DNA of 25,799 nucleotides from a virus: positions 1 to 25,799 of IMG/VR virus record IMGVR_UViG_3300021356_000148. One strand, written 5' to 3'. How positions within the stretch are numbered: the first letter of the stretch is position 1; each line of letters opens with the position of its first letter. The notes beneath the pieces were generated by a model that saw only the letters and a program-made list of their open reading frames with translations, did no database searches and was not told where the DNA came from. Positions 10,511 to 19,253 of this stretch are shown piece by piece. A program made the translations under genes and the position numbers.

Positions 10511-13500
10511 TTATTCAATGTGCACGTTTGCACTTGTATTATAGTTATTTATAACAGTTGAGTCGATAGTTTGTAATGTATTGTCTCCTAAAAACTCAAT
10601 TGTTTGATTAGTATTGTAAAGTCGAGAACTCGTAAAGAAATTCTCAGTACCTTTTCTTTGTCTATAACCATTATTTATTATGGTTCTAAAGTTAGGATTT
10701 CTGACTTGCACTACATGTTCCTCAACCTTTTTATCCGCTACTGGAGTTTGTTGAGTAATTGTAAAGTCTGGATTATGATCTGGGTCTAAAGGACTATCTA
10801 ATAAAGTATCCTTTGCCTCATCGAATCTTTGTCCATCATAAAGAGTATAACCTCTTAAAGAACCTGAACTTTGTTTTGGATTTATTGATGTTCTAGTAAT
10901 TGGTTTTACGTTATTATGATTTGCATGAATAATTAATGTTTCAACTTGATCTGCTACTCTCTGTTCGTTATGAACGGCGCTATTTAATCTTACAGTTGGA
11001 TCGAAACTATAACCATTACCAGCATTACTAATTGTTACACCATTAATTTCACTAGGGTTTAAAAAAGCAAATGCTTGTGCACCTGTTCCTGTGCCACCAG
11101 ATGTATTAAATGTAATTGTAGGATTTTCTCTATAACCAGAACCAGAATGAATTACCTTTGCACTAATAATTTTACCATTTAATATTTCTATTGATGCTCT
11201 TGGATAATCATATTTCATTTCAATTGAAACATTATCAATATAAACTATTCCGTCATTACCATCACCTTGAATTCCTATATAATCAGCATTTGTTGGAATT
11301 GTTGTTGATATATCATATTCAAATTCATAATCTGCCCAATCTGTAGTTAAATTATTTCTTTGCCAACCTGAATTACCATATTGACTTGTTGAATAGGCCA
11401 TTTCAAAAAATGTTGCACCATTTGATAAATCAGCTTTTGCTCTAACTTTGACCTTTACAGTATTATTTGCAAGCCTTTCAGTAAAATCAGGATTACCTAA
11501 TTCTAATTTATAAGCAACACCTCCAACAATTCCACTTGAATCTGTGTCAAGTGCACTTGTTTGAATTTTTAATGATTGTGACCCTGTATCTACCTCAGAT
11601 GTTTCTACTGATGCAGTGTGTGTTCCATTGTCAGTAGTTATAACCCAGGTATTAAGAGCAAATTGACTACCACCAGTAACTAGAGAAAAATTCTCATAGT
11701 CCTCTGTAAAAAATGGAGATGCTGTATATGTATTAGCTGGTTGAGAGAAAAATAATCTTGTGTTAGATGGATAATTAAAGCCAGGATTTAAAATATCTAT
11801 TTGCGATATTGATGTAGGTTCTAATAAAAATTTTGCTTGAGCAGTAACATTAGTTGGTAAAGGATTACCATCTGTATCTGTAGCATCAGGTTCTGAAAAA
11901 GCAATTTCAGGATTTTTTCTATATGTTTTATCTGCAAGACCAAATATATCTACTGAAGCCAATGTACCAGCATTTGGATTTGCTGCTGCAGTTGCAAAAA
12001 GAGCAGACCAACCTCCACCATTATCACTAATTGTAATATTATCACCATCTAATCTTCCATCAGAATCAATTGCAATAGTTGCAACTGGTAAATTACCACT
12101 ACCTAATGATTGTTCAATACCACTGAATGATATTGCTGGAGCAGTTGCATATCCATAACCAGGTTCAACAACTGTAATAGATTCTAGCTCACCATCAGTT
12201 TTTGATAAAGTAATTGTTGCAGTCTCACCAGTAAATCCGTGATCTGATCCATTACCAACTGAAGTAATATCAATTTCTGGTCCGCCTTCTGTATCTGATA
12301 GTTTTACTTCATTATTTGAATTATATACAATAAAATATTGTTGACCTGTAACTAAACCACCTATTGCTAATAATCCGCCTGAATCATAAGTAACTCTTGA
12401 GCCTATAGGTAATGCTGCTGCTTCTAGTGCTGTTAATTTTATTGTATTATCTGCTATATTTACAGTACCTATATTAGCTACTTCGGCCAATGATCCATCA
12501 AAGACTATTCTTGGTGGAGCTGCTACAGTACCTGCTGGAACATTATAGTCTTTACCACCATCAGAAATTGTTAGTGCTGTAACAGAACCATTTGCAATTG
12601 TTGATGTTATTGTTGCAGTTGTAAATCCAGATGGAGTACCAGAATCTGTTGTTGTAATTGTTGGAGCTGCTAAATAACCACTTCCACCATCAGTAATTGT
12701 AAATCCACTGATTACACCATTTTTTAATCCAAGAGAAAGAGTACCTGATTTATGTACCTTTGCAATAGTTGATGGCAAGAATTGAGATGCAAACATTTGT
12801 ACAAGTAATGGAATATCTTCCGGTCCTATTACACCAGGTTGATCGTCTGGCATAGAAGCTCTGTTCAGAGCAGCAGTTAATGTTTCATCAACTAATTCTA
12901 AGAAGATTAATATTTCTGCAAAATAAATAAATCCAGCAGGATGAACTAATTTGTCAAATGCAAATTCCCAATCAGATAAATTTTTACCTGTTTTAATTAA
13001 GTAACTAAATCTTTGATATCTTAAACTGTCATGAATTTTAATATTATCTGATAAGAAACCTTTATTATCTAGATAAGTACCTCTTGGTACAAAAGTAATA
13101 TTAGTATCAGCATCTAATTTTATATAACGAACTAATTCATGATTTGAAAGAGTTCCTACACCTGTTAAACTAATTACAGATCCACCTTGAGTAGCCGAAA
13201 GTTTTATATTATTACCAGATCTTGCTACGACAAAATAATCATCTCCATCAGTTAATCCACCAATTTGAGTTCCTCCAGTAGGAACATTATATGTCAGTTT
13301 TGTATTTACTGGATATTTTGCTACTTCTTCAGTTGAAAGTTTAATTGAATTATTTGTTGTGTCTATATTATCGGCATCACTACCATCAAAAAGAGTTGCC
13401 TTTGGTCTTGAAACAGTAATTGTAGTACCATTAATTGCTGTAACTCTAATATCATCTGTTTTTGTATAGGTTGTACCTACAACTAATTTTGATGAGAGTT

Positions 13501-14884
13501 TAATTGCATCGTTTTCTTGTTTAATTACTAAAGTTGAAGTATTATTTACTGCAGTCGACAAAGCGGCATCAATATCATTTGGTTGATCCCATGTTCCTGA
13601 TGAAGGTACTAATGTTTCATTAAATGGAAATTCAACTTCTACAGTATCATTAAATAATAATCTAAAAAAGATTTCAATAGAATCTGAGCTACCTCTTAAT
13701 CTATAAAAATCGATAATTCTTTTATAGAGGTTTCTTTTATTTACTGTAACGTCTCTTGGAACCGCAGCTGCAATTTCTTTTTGCATAAGTTCCAAATAAT
13801 TAAGCTCATTACGATCAATATCCATCGCCTCTTCAATTTTATTCATAACCCATGAAGGACCTGGACCTACCCAATATTTTACAATTGTTGTAAGCTTAGC
13901 TGTATAGTTATTAAAAGAACCTAATCCATTTACAGTAAAAGTTTTACCTATTTCAGATGTTGAATCCGCTAGTGTACCTGGTAAGTCATTACCATTTGTA
14001 ATTGCTACATTAATATCGCTTAAAGGTATTGACATTGTTGCTGCAACACCTCTTATTTTATGTAAATTACTTGTACCTACACCAGTCAATGTTACAGGAG
14101 TTCCACCTGATGAAAGAGAAAGTTGAACGCCTTCATTTGTTTGAGTTACTACATAATACTGTTGATTATCTTGTAATCCACCAATTGCTGTGCCATCACC
14201 TGCATCGTATTGAACTAATGTACCTACTGGTAAAGCATTAACTTGAAATGCTGAAAGTTTTAATTGATTATTAGATGAAACGACTGCTGTAGCAGCAGCA
14301 TTACTTCCATCGCCCGTAATTGTAATTGTTGGTGCTGAACCAGAATATCCATTACCAGGATTTGTAATCGTAATACTTGTAATTGAACCACCTTCTATTA
14401 CAGCAGTACCAGTTGCTGTAACTCCTATAGGAGGAGCTGAAAAAGTAACAGTAGCTGTTGTATATCCACTACCAGTATTTGTCATTGTAACTTCAGTTAC
14501 CTTACCTACATCTACAATACTATTACTTGAACCATCAAATGTAAATTCAGCTGGTGAAACACCTGTAGGCGACGTAAGAACTAGAGTTGAATTGGCTCCA
14601 GTTTCATCTGTAAAAAACTGATCATTTTCATTATCTGGATCTGGTATTCTAAATCTTGCAACATCATCTAACACTATATCTTCAAATGATTCTGTTTCCT
14701 GATATATGAACTCGTCCATATTCATAAATGTATAATATGCATTTAAGAAATTTTCTAAACGAGCTCTGTCTGAAAGTATTGCTTCAGGAATTAACTGATC
14801 AAGTCTGAGATCTTCCTTTGTCTCATGCAAGGATGAATTATCTTGCTCAACAATATTAGGTGATAATGATGTTTTATGTGCCAT
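10511..14884 (-). CDS. 7: Giant baseplate wedge protein in the gp7 position
   Basis: 1457 residues (T4 gp7 has 1032), lying between gp6 and gp8 exactly where gene 7 sits in T4. The sequence similarity to T4 gp7 that I can see is weak, so the name rests on position. A helical core at about 356-428 contains NELNYLELMQKEI, PRDVTVNKRNLYKRI and FYRLRGSSDSIEIFFRLLF. Around it are inserted modules: GSGY-type beta-repeats at about 127-201, 724-783, 897-922, 1028-1048 and 1235-1302; three copies of a ~75-residue IGGL/YFVV repeat at about 205-275, 509-583 and 811-883; and a carbohydrate-binding-like jelly roll at about 1058-1226. The C-terminal ~145 residues are non-repetitive (GYRQRKGTENFF). Its ATG overlaps the gp6 stop as TAATG, with no strong ribosome-binding site, so translation probably depends on gp6. 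Confidence 0.75.
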   Translation of the reverse strand: MAHKTSLSPNIVEQDNSSLHETKEDLRLDQLIPEAILSDRARLENFLNAYYTFMNMDEFIYQETESFEDIVLDDVARFRIPDPDNENDQFFTDETGANSTLVLTSPTGVSPAEFTFDGSSNSIVDVGKVTEVTMTNTGSGYTTATVTFSAPPIGVTATGTAVIEGGSITSITITNPGNGYSGSAPTITITGDGSNAAATAVVSSNNQLKLSAFQVNALPVGTLVQYDAGDGTAIGGLQDNQQYYVVTQTNEGVQLSLSSGGTPVTLTGVGTSNLHKIRGVAATMSIPLSDINVAITNGNDLPGTLADSTSEIGKTFTVNGLGSFNNYTAKLTTIVKYWVGPGPSWVMNKIEEAMDIDRNELNYLELMQKEIAAAVPRDVTVNKRNLYKRIIDFYRLRGSSDSIEIFFRLLFNDTVEVEFPFNETLVPSSGTWDQPNDIDAALSTAVNNTSTLVIKQENDAIKLSSKLVVGTTYTKTDDIRVTAINGTTITVSRPKATLFDGSDADNIDTTNNSIKLSTEEVAKYPVNTKLTYNVPTGGTQIGGLTDGDDYFVVARSGNNIKLSATQGGSVISLTGVGTLSNHELVRYIKLDADTNITFVPRGTYLDNKGFLSDNIKIHDSLRYQRFSYLIKTGKNLSDWEFAFDKLVHPAGFIYFAEILIFLELVDETLTAALNRASMPDDQPGVIGPEDIPLLVQMFASQFLPSTIAKVHKSGTLSLGLKNGVISGFTITDGGSGYLAAPTITTTDSGTPSGFTTATITSTIANGSVTALTISDGGKDYNVPAGTVAAPPRIVFDGSLAEVANIGTVNIADNTIKLTALEAAALPIGSRVTYDSGGLLAIGGLVTGQQYFIVYNSNNEVKLSDTEGGPEIDITSVGNGSDHGFTGETATITLSKTDGELESITVVEPGYGYATAPAISFSGIEQSLGSGNLPVATIAIDSDGRLDGDNITISDNGGGWSALFATAAANPNAGTLASVDIFGLADKTYRKNPEIAFSEPDATDTDGNPLPTNVTAQAKFLLEPTSISQIDILNPGFNYPSNTRLFFSQPANTYTASPFFTEDYENFSLVTGGSQFALNTWVITTDNGTHTASVETSEVDTGSQSLKIQTSALDTDSSGIVGGVAYKLELGNPDFTERLANNTVKVKVRAKADLSNGATFFEMAYSTSQYGNSGWQRNNLTTDWADYEFEYDISTTIPTNADYIGIQGDGNDGIVYIDNVSIEMKYDYPRASIEILNGKIISAKVIHSGSGYRENPTITFNTSGGTGTGAQAFAFLNPSEINGVTISNAGNGYSFDPTVRLNSAVHNEQRVADQVETLIIHANHNNVKPITRTSINPKQSSGSLRGYTLYDGQRFDEAKDTLLDSPLDPDHNPDFTITQQTPVADKKVEEHVVQVRNPNFRTIINNGYRQRKGTENFFTSSRLYNTNQTIEFLGDNTLQTIDSTVINNYNTSANVHIE
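10546..10553 (-). promoter_or_regulatory. Late promoter box for gp8
   Basis: An exact minus-strand TATAAATA within the last codons of the gp7-position gene. T4 geometry would put the transcript start near 10540, giving a leader of about 40 bases that contains the gp8 AAGGA ribosome-binding site. Confidence 0.6.
11205..11713 (-). other. Carbohydrate-binding-like jelly-roll domain inside the gp7-position protein
   Basis: Residues about 1058-1226 read like a CBM4/9-type jelly roll. There is an opening FFTEDYENFSL, then SQSLKIQTSAL, a central strand VKVKVRAKADLSNGATFFEM, then WADYEFEYDI, and the closing pattern DYIGIQGDGNDGIVYIDNVS. The final 'IDNVSIE' strand and the preceding 'W..YEF' strand are the hallmarks. 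Glycan binding is an inference from the fold; no ligand residue can be assigned. Confidence 0.5.
12235..12455 (-). repeat. IGGL/YFVV protein module, copy 3
   Basis: Encodes about residues 811-883 of the gp7-position protein. Landmarks are DNTIKLT, VTYDSGGLLAIGGL, QYFIVYNS, VKLSDTEGG and ITSVGNG. This is the most diverged copy. Edges are approximate. Confidence 0.65.
13130..13360 (-). repeat. IGGL/YFVV protein module, copy 2
   Basis: Encodes about residues 509-583 of the gp7-position protein. Landmarks are NNSIKLS, LTYNVPTGGTQIGGL, DYFVVARS, IKLSATQGG and LTGVGT. Edges are approximate. Confidence 0.7.
14053..14280 (-). repeat. IGGL/YFVV protein module, copy 1
   Basis: Encodes about residues 205-275 of the gp7-position protein. 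Landmarks are LKLSAF, VQYDAGDGTAIGGL, YYVVTQ, VQLSLSSGG and LTGVGT. Aligns by eye with the copies at 13130-13360 and 12235-12455. Edges are approximate. Confidence 0.7.
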
Positions 14885-16752
14885 TATTTAAATCTTGGTG
14901 TATTTGTATAATTAATAGATCCTGAAGAACCAGCTGTTGCAATTGTATCGATTTCAGGTGTAATTGTTACAAAGTCATTATCGATTGAAATTAACTGATC
15001 TCTTTTTGGAGCTAAATCTAAAGTATTAGGTGTTACTGTAATTTTAATTTGACTTGTATCATTTGGTCTAAAACTATTTAAAGTAATTTTACCAATTGCA
15101 GGTTCAATTAAACCAGCATCGTTATTTACAATAACATTATTATTATCTACAATTTTATAGATTATTACTTTTCTATTTGTTGAACCTACAATTGCAAGAT
15201 CTCCAAAATAATATTTTCCTGTTGGATCTGTAGCAAGTCCAAAAGCTGATGATTCAATTGTGTAATCACTTGTTGATTGTGATGTATAAATTGGTCCTAC
15301 ATATGTGAGTGTAAAGTTTTGTAGAGCCATGTTACCATTTGCATCTAAAATTGGTGTAATGTATTTAAACATTCTTGGCCTTACAATTGTATTTAATACT
15401 GCAGGATCTGCCGTATCAATTGCTCTTGTTAATTGTGAATGCCTAAACACACCATCAAATTTATTTAGGTTATTAAAATTATAATCTGATATTGTATCTC
15501 TTACAACTGATTGTAATTCAACTGAACTTCTGTCTGTTAAGTTTGGATTATATTTAAAGAAACAATCTATTTCTAAATGTGTAAAGTTTGGATCGACAAT
15601 CTCAGGAGTAATTGATACTACATTCTTACCTTTTAATATTGCTCCTGTAATATCATTTTTTTCTGATACTGTAAGTGAAGAAGCAAGCAATGGTTTAATT
15701 GCGATATAAACTTTTCCGTAATCGGGTGGATCGTTATCTTCACCGCCCCATGTTGATATTGAATCTACATTTGAAAATTCTTTTTTGATAATTGCTGAAT
15801 AATCTTCAGATGTTACAGCTCTGTTTTGAGTTGTAAATGTTAATGGTGCGTTAAATCGAATTGATTCTAATGTTTCGGCTTCAACTCCACCAGATGAATT
15901 TGATACTGTAGTTACAGTAATATTTCCATATCCTGCAATATTATCTATCATTGAGAATGTAGTTGCATTATTACTTTCTTCACCTTCAGTAATAATATAG
16001 TCAATTGTTACAATATTATTATTTGTTGGCTTTTTACCAGTTACACCATCACCAAAATATGCTTCATAATAACCAGCAGAATTTTCTTGTAAATAATAAA
16101 CTTTACTTGTAGAATCAATATTTCTTAAAGATTCAAACTTAGTGTATATATCAAACGAGGTTGATTCTTCGTTCTCCTGTACACGTACGCGTAGAGTAGA
16201 AGTATCTGCGTTAAAATCAGAGAGTTGAAATTTCTGATTTTCAATATCATTATCAACTCTATATTTTAATTCTCTAAATGTACCTTCAGCAATTACAACA
16301 TTAGGAAATGTATATACATTATTAATTAAGGTTGCTTGTTGTGTTTCTAAAACTACATATTGAAATTCTTCACCACCCACTGTAGTTTTTAATTTTGTAC
16401 CTCTTGTAAGTTCTAAAACAGTTGGTTTAGTTCCTACTTCACTTGCAACGTTTACAGATAAGTTTACAGTTGCTCTTGGAGATAATACTGATCGTGGAAC
16501 ATAACCAAGAAGTTTTGCTCTTGTTACAACATTACCACGAATTTGAGCTGAATCTAAAAATGCTTCGTTCAATGAATAGTGAGCATTCAAAGCATTATAG
16601 TGAGTATTATATGCTAAGACATCTAATAACACACTTAAACCAGATCCTTCAAAATCATAATCATTAAATTCTGATTGCTGTTTTAAAAAGTTCTTTAAAT
16701 TTTGTTTAATTTCCGGAAAATCGAGTTCTGTTACGTTAAGATTACTTGCCAT
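14884..16752 (-). CDS. 6: Baseplate wedge protein gp6
   Basis: 622 residues, close to T4 gp6 (660). The conserved N-terminal region is clear: FPEIKQNLKNFLKQQSEF, DYDFEGSGLSVLLDVLAYNT, HYNALNAHYSLNEAFLDSA and RAKLLGYVPRSVLSPRA (about 12-90). This is the signature of gp6 and of the related baseplate J-like proteins. A mid-protein segment (FNAPLTFTTQNRAVTSEDY, about 305-323) is also typical of that superfamily. In T4, gp6 dimers form the inner wedge ring and join gp25, gp53 and gp7; the neighbours here fit that complex. The gene starts one base after the gp25 stop. Its AGAAGG ribosome-binding site lies inside the gp25 coding end, so the two are likely coupled. Confidence 0.92.
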   Translation of the reverse strand: MASNLNVTELDFPEIKQNLKNFLKQQSEFNDYDFEGSGLSVLLDVLAYNTHYNALNAHYSLNEAFLDSAQIRGNVVTRAKLLGYVPRSVLSPRATVNLSVNVASEVGTKPTVLELTRGTKLKTTVGGEEFQYVVLETQQATLINNVYTFPNVVIAEGTFRELKYRVDNDIENQKFQLSDFNADTSTLRVRVQENEESTSFDIYTKFESLRNIDSTSKVYYLQENSAGYYEAYFGDGVTGKKPTNNNIVTIDYIITEGEESNNATTFSMIDNIAGYGNITVTTVSNSSGGVEAETLESIRFNAPLTFTTQNRAVTSEDYSAIIKKEFSNVDSISTWGGEDNDPPDYGKVYIAIKPLLASSLTVSEKNDITGAILKGKNVVSITPEIVDPNFTHLEIDCFFKYNPNLTDRSSVELQSVVRDTISDYNFNNLNKFDGVFRHSQLTRAIDTADPAVLNTIVRPRMFKYITPILDANGNMALQNFTLTYVGPIYTSQSTSDYTIESSAFGLATDPTGKYYFGDLAIVGSTNRKVIIYKIVDNNNVIVNNDAGLIEPAIGKITLNSFRPNDTSQIKITVTPNTLDLAPKRDQLISIDNDFVTITPEIDTIATAGSSGSINYTNTPRFK

Positions 16753-16753
16753 T

Positions 16754-17203
16754 TTACTTTAACCTTCTTAATATTATTTCAACACTTTGATTAGTATCAA
16801 ATTCTTTTATTTTAAAATTTACCAATATTTTATATGCATTTTGATCAGGTAAATCATTTATAATTAATTGTCTTATAGCAACTCTTGGTTCATATTTTTT
16901 TATAACTCTTTTGATATTTTCTTTTATTGAAATCTCTGTTATTGCATCAGCCGGTTCAAATAAAAGTCCTCTAAGGTTAGCTCCTTTATCTTGTGAAAAA
17001 GGTCTTTCATAAAAATTGCTTACTAATAAATTTTTTACAGCATTTTTAATAGCTACATCATCTTTTAAAGGCACAATATCTTTTCTAATTGGATGTGGTA
17101 TAAAATTTAAATCTAAATCTTTAAATTGTTTTTTACGAGAAACAACTTTCGCCTTTGAAAGATCTCCAGTAATTGATTTATCTGATTGTATTAAACTTGC
17201 CAT
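16754..17203 (-). CDS. 25: Baseplate wedge protein gp25
   Basis: 149 residues against 132 in T4. This is the GPW/gp25 family: FIPHPIRKDIVPLKDDVAIK, then AVKNLLVSNFYERPF, and the diagnostic YEPRVAIRQLII with the EPR motif near residue 112. The family forms the conserved inner baseplate core next to the sheath initiator end, homologous to type VI secretion TssE. The gene sits in its usual place between gp5 and gp6. No Shine-Dalgarno is visible before the ATG. Instead an exact late promoter box ends 5 bases upstream, so a transcript from it would begin at or beside the ATG. Confidence 0.93.
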   Translation of the reverse strand: MASLIQSDKSITGDLSKAKVVSRKKQFKDLDLNFIPHPIRKDIVPLKDDVAIKNAVKNLLVSNFYERPFSQDKGANLRGLLFEPADAITEISIKENIKRVIKKYEPRVAIRQLIINDLPDQNAYKILVNFKIKEFDTNQSVEIILRRLK

Positions 17204-17208
17204 ATTAC

Positions 17209-17216
17209 TATTTATA
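17209..17216 (-). promoter_or_regulatory. Late promoter box abutting gp25
   Basis: A minus-strand TATAAATA lies wholly within the 18-base gap between gp5 and gp25, followed by GTAAT and the ATG. With T4 spacing (-13 to -6), +1 falls on the A of the ATG at 17203. The gap holds little else, so the promoter looks deliberate. Confidence 0.65.
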
Positions 17217-17221
17217 CTCTA

Positions 17222-17926
17222 TTAAGTGATGGATTCATCAGGAATCGATGTTAGTTGTTGCGCAGGTGTTGGTGATGTAGCTCCACCAGTTCCTGGTACT
17301 TCAATATGCTTATGAGTTGCTAATGTTGGAGCGTTACCAGCATCAGTTGATACATCACCTGTTGAATGCGTTGTACCATTCACTCTTAAATTACCATGAA
17401 TCGTAGTATTACCTGTTATATCAACTGTAGTATTTGATGCGTTAACAAATACTGTTCCATCAGCTGCAATATTAATTGTTGTGCCTGTTTTATGTTCTAT
17501 ATTAATTTTTTCTGAACCTGAGGTATTATCTAATTCTATTTTGTGACCAGCTTCAGTTTTATGTACTTTATTTGTAGGTGGATTTTTTTGAGCTTCAGTT
17601 GGTATATCTAATACACCATCTGTTTTAGTTGCTATAGAGCCCATTATAATAGGATCTTGTCCACTTGAACCATCTCTAAAGAATCCAACAACAAAAGAAC
17701 CTACCACTAATTCATGATTTGAACCTATACCTTTAAATGAAGCAGATGTTGAAGGCATCATCACTGTTGCCCAAGGCAAATCACTTGTTTTTAAAATGCC
17801 GGTATCATCTGTATGCCACCCATGACATCGCACTTTTACACGATTAAGTTTTTCTGGATCGTTAATATCTTCAACTATGGCAGTAAACCAAGCAAAGTCA
17901 CCACCTATAAACATATCATTCTTCAC
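17222..17926 (-). CDS. 5: Baseplate central spike gp5, without lysozyme domain
   Basis: 234 residues, much shorter than T4 gp5 (575). The N-terminal OB-fold is clear: DFAWFTAIVEDINDPEKLNR, VKVRCHGWHTDD, LPWATVMMPSTSASFKGIG and GFFRDGSSGQDPIIMGSI (about 10-105), aligning with T4 gp5's WFVGVVEDRMDP, LPWMSV and ITSAAMSGIG. After a linker it goes directly into a short beta-helix (about 140-195: INIAADGTVFVNAS, VDITGNTTIHGNLRVNG), as in gp5C/VgrG needles. There is no glycosidase segment between them. Near the end is THKHIEVPG, an HxH that in other phage spikes binds a metal at the tip; metal binding here is inferred. Overlaps the upstream hub gene by 11 bases. Confidence 0.88.
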   Translation of the reverse strand: MKNDMFIGGDFAWFTAIVEDINDPEKLNRVKVRCHGWHTDDTGILKTSDLPWATVMMPSTSASFKGIGSNHELVVGSFVVGFFRDGSSGQDPIIMGSIATKTDGVLDIPTEAQKNPPTNKVHKTEAGHKIELDNTSGSEKINIEHKTGTTINIAADGTVFVNASNTTVDITGNTTIHGNLRVNGTTHSTGDVSTDAGNAPTLATHKHIEVPGTGGATSPTPAQQLTSIPDESIT

Positions 17927-19253
17927 TTACTTTTTCCCTATTAATTTTTACTATTTTATCTACACTTTCAATAAATGAATCTTTTTTGAGTAGAGCTTTT
18001 ATAAAATAACCTTTACTTGTAAACGTATGTGTCTTACTTAATAAAAGATAATTACCAGATATATATTGATCTTTTGGATCTTCATATCCATCAGCACCAA
18101 CTCTTTGAATATTTAAGTCTAGTATAGCTCCAAGTTCTAAATCAAAATCACCTGCAATTGTAATTTCTTTTGTTAGAGCATTTAAATTTTGCAGTCTAGA
18201 ATTTGCTTCAAGATTGCCTTGGCCAAAATCATTGTGATAATTAGATTGATTTCCAAAGGCTAAACTATTTTTTGATATAAAATAATTTTTTACATCTGGC
18301 ATTTCATTTATTTTTCTATCCATAAATTTTATATTATCAGAAAAAGATTTTTTATCATTTAATTGTTTATTTTTATTTTCAACTAAAGTAAATGATGATT
18401 TATCAGTAACTTTATTTGATATATCAACATTAAATGCTTGAGAACTATATACACCTGATGAACTAGATTTTAATTTTGATATTTTAAAATCAGAAGATAA
18501 TGATCTTATTTTTCTTAACTCTTCATTAAATGCAACAATTGGATCTGATTGTGCTGATAAATCTTCTCTTGTAAAAGGATTGTTATTGTATTCAGCATAT
18601 ACATCTTGAGCTAATAATTCTTTATATGATTTAAATTTTATTTTACCTTGAATAGTTTCATAAAAAAAGAAAGGTGTTCCATCATCATGACAATTTTCTA
18701 ATAACCAATTGATTGCATATAATGGTTTTACTCTTGTAAATATACCTTTACCAACTCCTGTAGCACTACTTATATCTAATTTATCTTTTGAAATTTTTAA
18801 ATTTGTTTTACAAATATTTTCAATAGTTTTGCCATAAGAGCCTTGAAATGGAGCGACTAAAGTAATATATTGATTATTATAAACATGCTCAGATACACAT
18901 TTTAAATTATATGCGTGAGATCCAGCTTTTGTTCTAGAATAATTATTAATTTCTGCAATATACAATTTTAATGAGTATTCTTTTTCTTCACCTTTTAATT
19001 GTTTTCTTGTAATAATAATTTCTATTTTTTCATTACCATTTAATTTAAAAGCTTCTATTAAACTTACAGCATCAATGATTGATATATCTGCGCTAATACT
19101 ATTTTTTAATAAGCTCTCTTGAATTGTTAAAGTTGATATAAGATTACTAATATCAATAAATTGATTTTTATCATTTAAATTCGAATATAACTTCACTTCA
19201 TTAATTTGAAATGCAGTGGCAAAAGAACTTGTATTACTCTGATAATTAAGCAT
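17916..19253 (-). CDS. 27: Baseplate hub protein, gp27-like
   Basis: 445 residues (T4 gp27 is 391). The N-terminus carries a tail-hub beta-barrel pattern (ISNLISTLTIQESLLKNSIS, ADISIIDAVSLIEAF). This is followed by KLYIAEINNY, YNLKCVSEHVYNN and the typical hub segment AINWLLENCHDDGTPFFFYE with GKIKFKSYKELL (about 175-215). The C-terminal half is Lys/Ser/Asn-rich. It is encoded immediately before gp5 with an 11-base overlap, as expected for a hub that forms a 3:3 complex with the spike, and it overlaps gp53 by 8 bases on the other side. The gp27 name rests on fold-type motifs and position rather than on close identity to T4. Confidence 0.72.
   Translation of the reverse strand: MLNYQSNTSSFATAFQINEVKLYSNLNDKNQFIDISNLISTLTIQESLLKNSISADISIIDAVSLIEAFKLNGNEKIEIIITRKQLKGEEKEYSLKLYIAEINNYSRTKAGSHAYNLKCVSEHVYNNQYITLVAPFQGSYGKTIENICKTNLKISKDKLDISSATGVGKGIFTRVKPLYAINWLLENCHDDGTPFFFYETIQGKIKFKSYKELLAQDVYAEYNNNPFTREDLSAQSDPIVAFNEELRKIRSLSSDFKISKLKSSSSGVYSSQAFNVDISNKVTDKSSFTLVENKNKQLNDKKSFSDNIKFMDRKINEMPDVKNYFISKNSLAFGNQSNYHNDFGQGNLEANSRLQNLNALTKEITIAGDFDLELGAILDLNIQRVGADGYEDPKDQYISGNYLLLSKTHTFTSKGYFIKALLKKDSFIESVDKIVKINREKVSEE

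Noticed and set aside
401-10789. Several plus-strand open frames of 60-110 codons opposite the fibre and baseplate genes (for example 673-948, 1639-1971, 4927-5181)
   Set aside because: They lack ribosome-binding sites and lie antisense to clearly coding long frames. Their Val/Ser/Thr-rich or Leu/His/Gln-rich composition is what the reverse complement of these genes produces.
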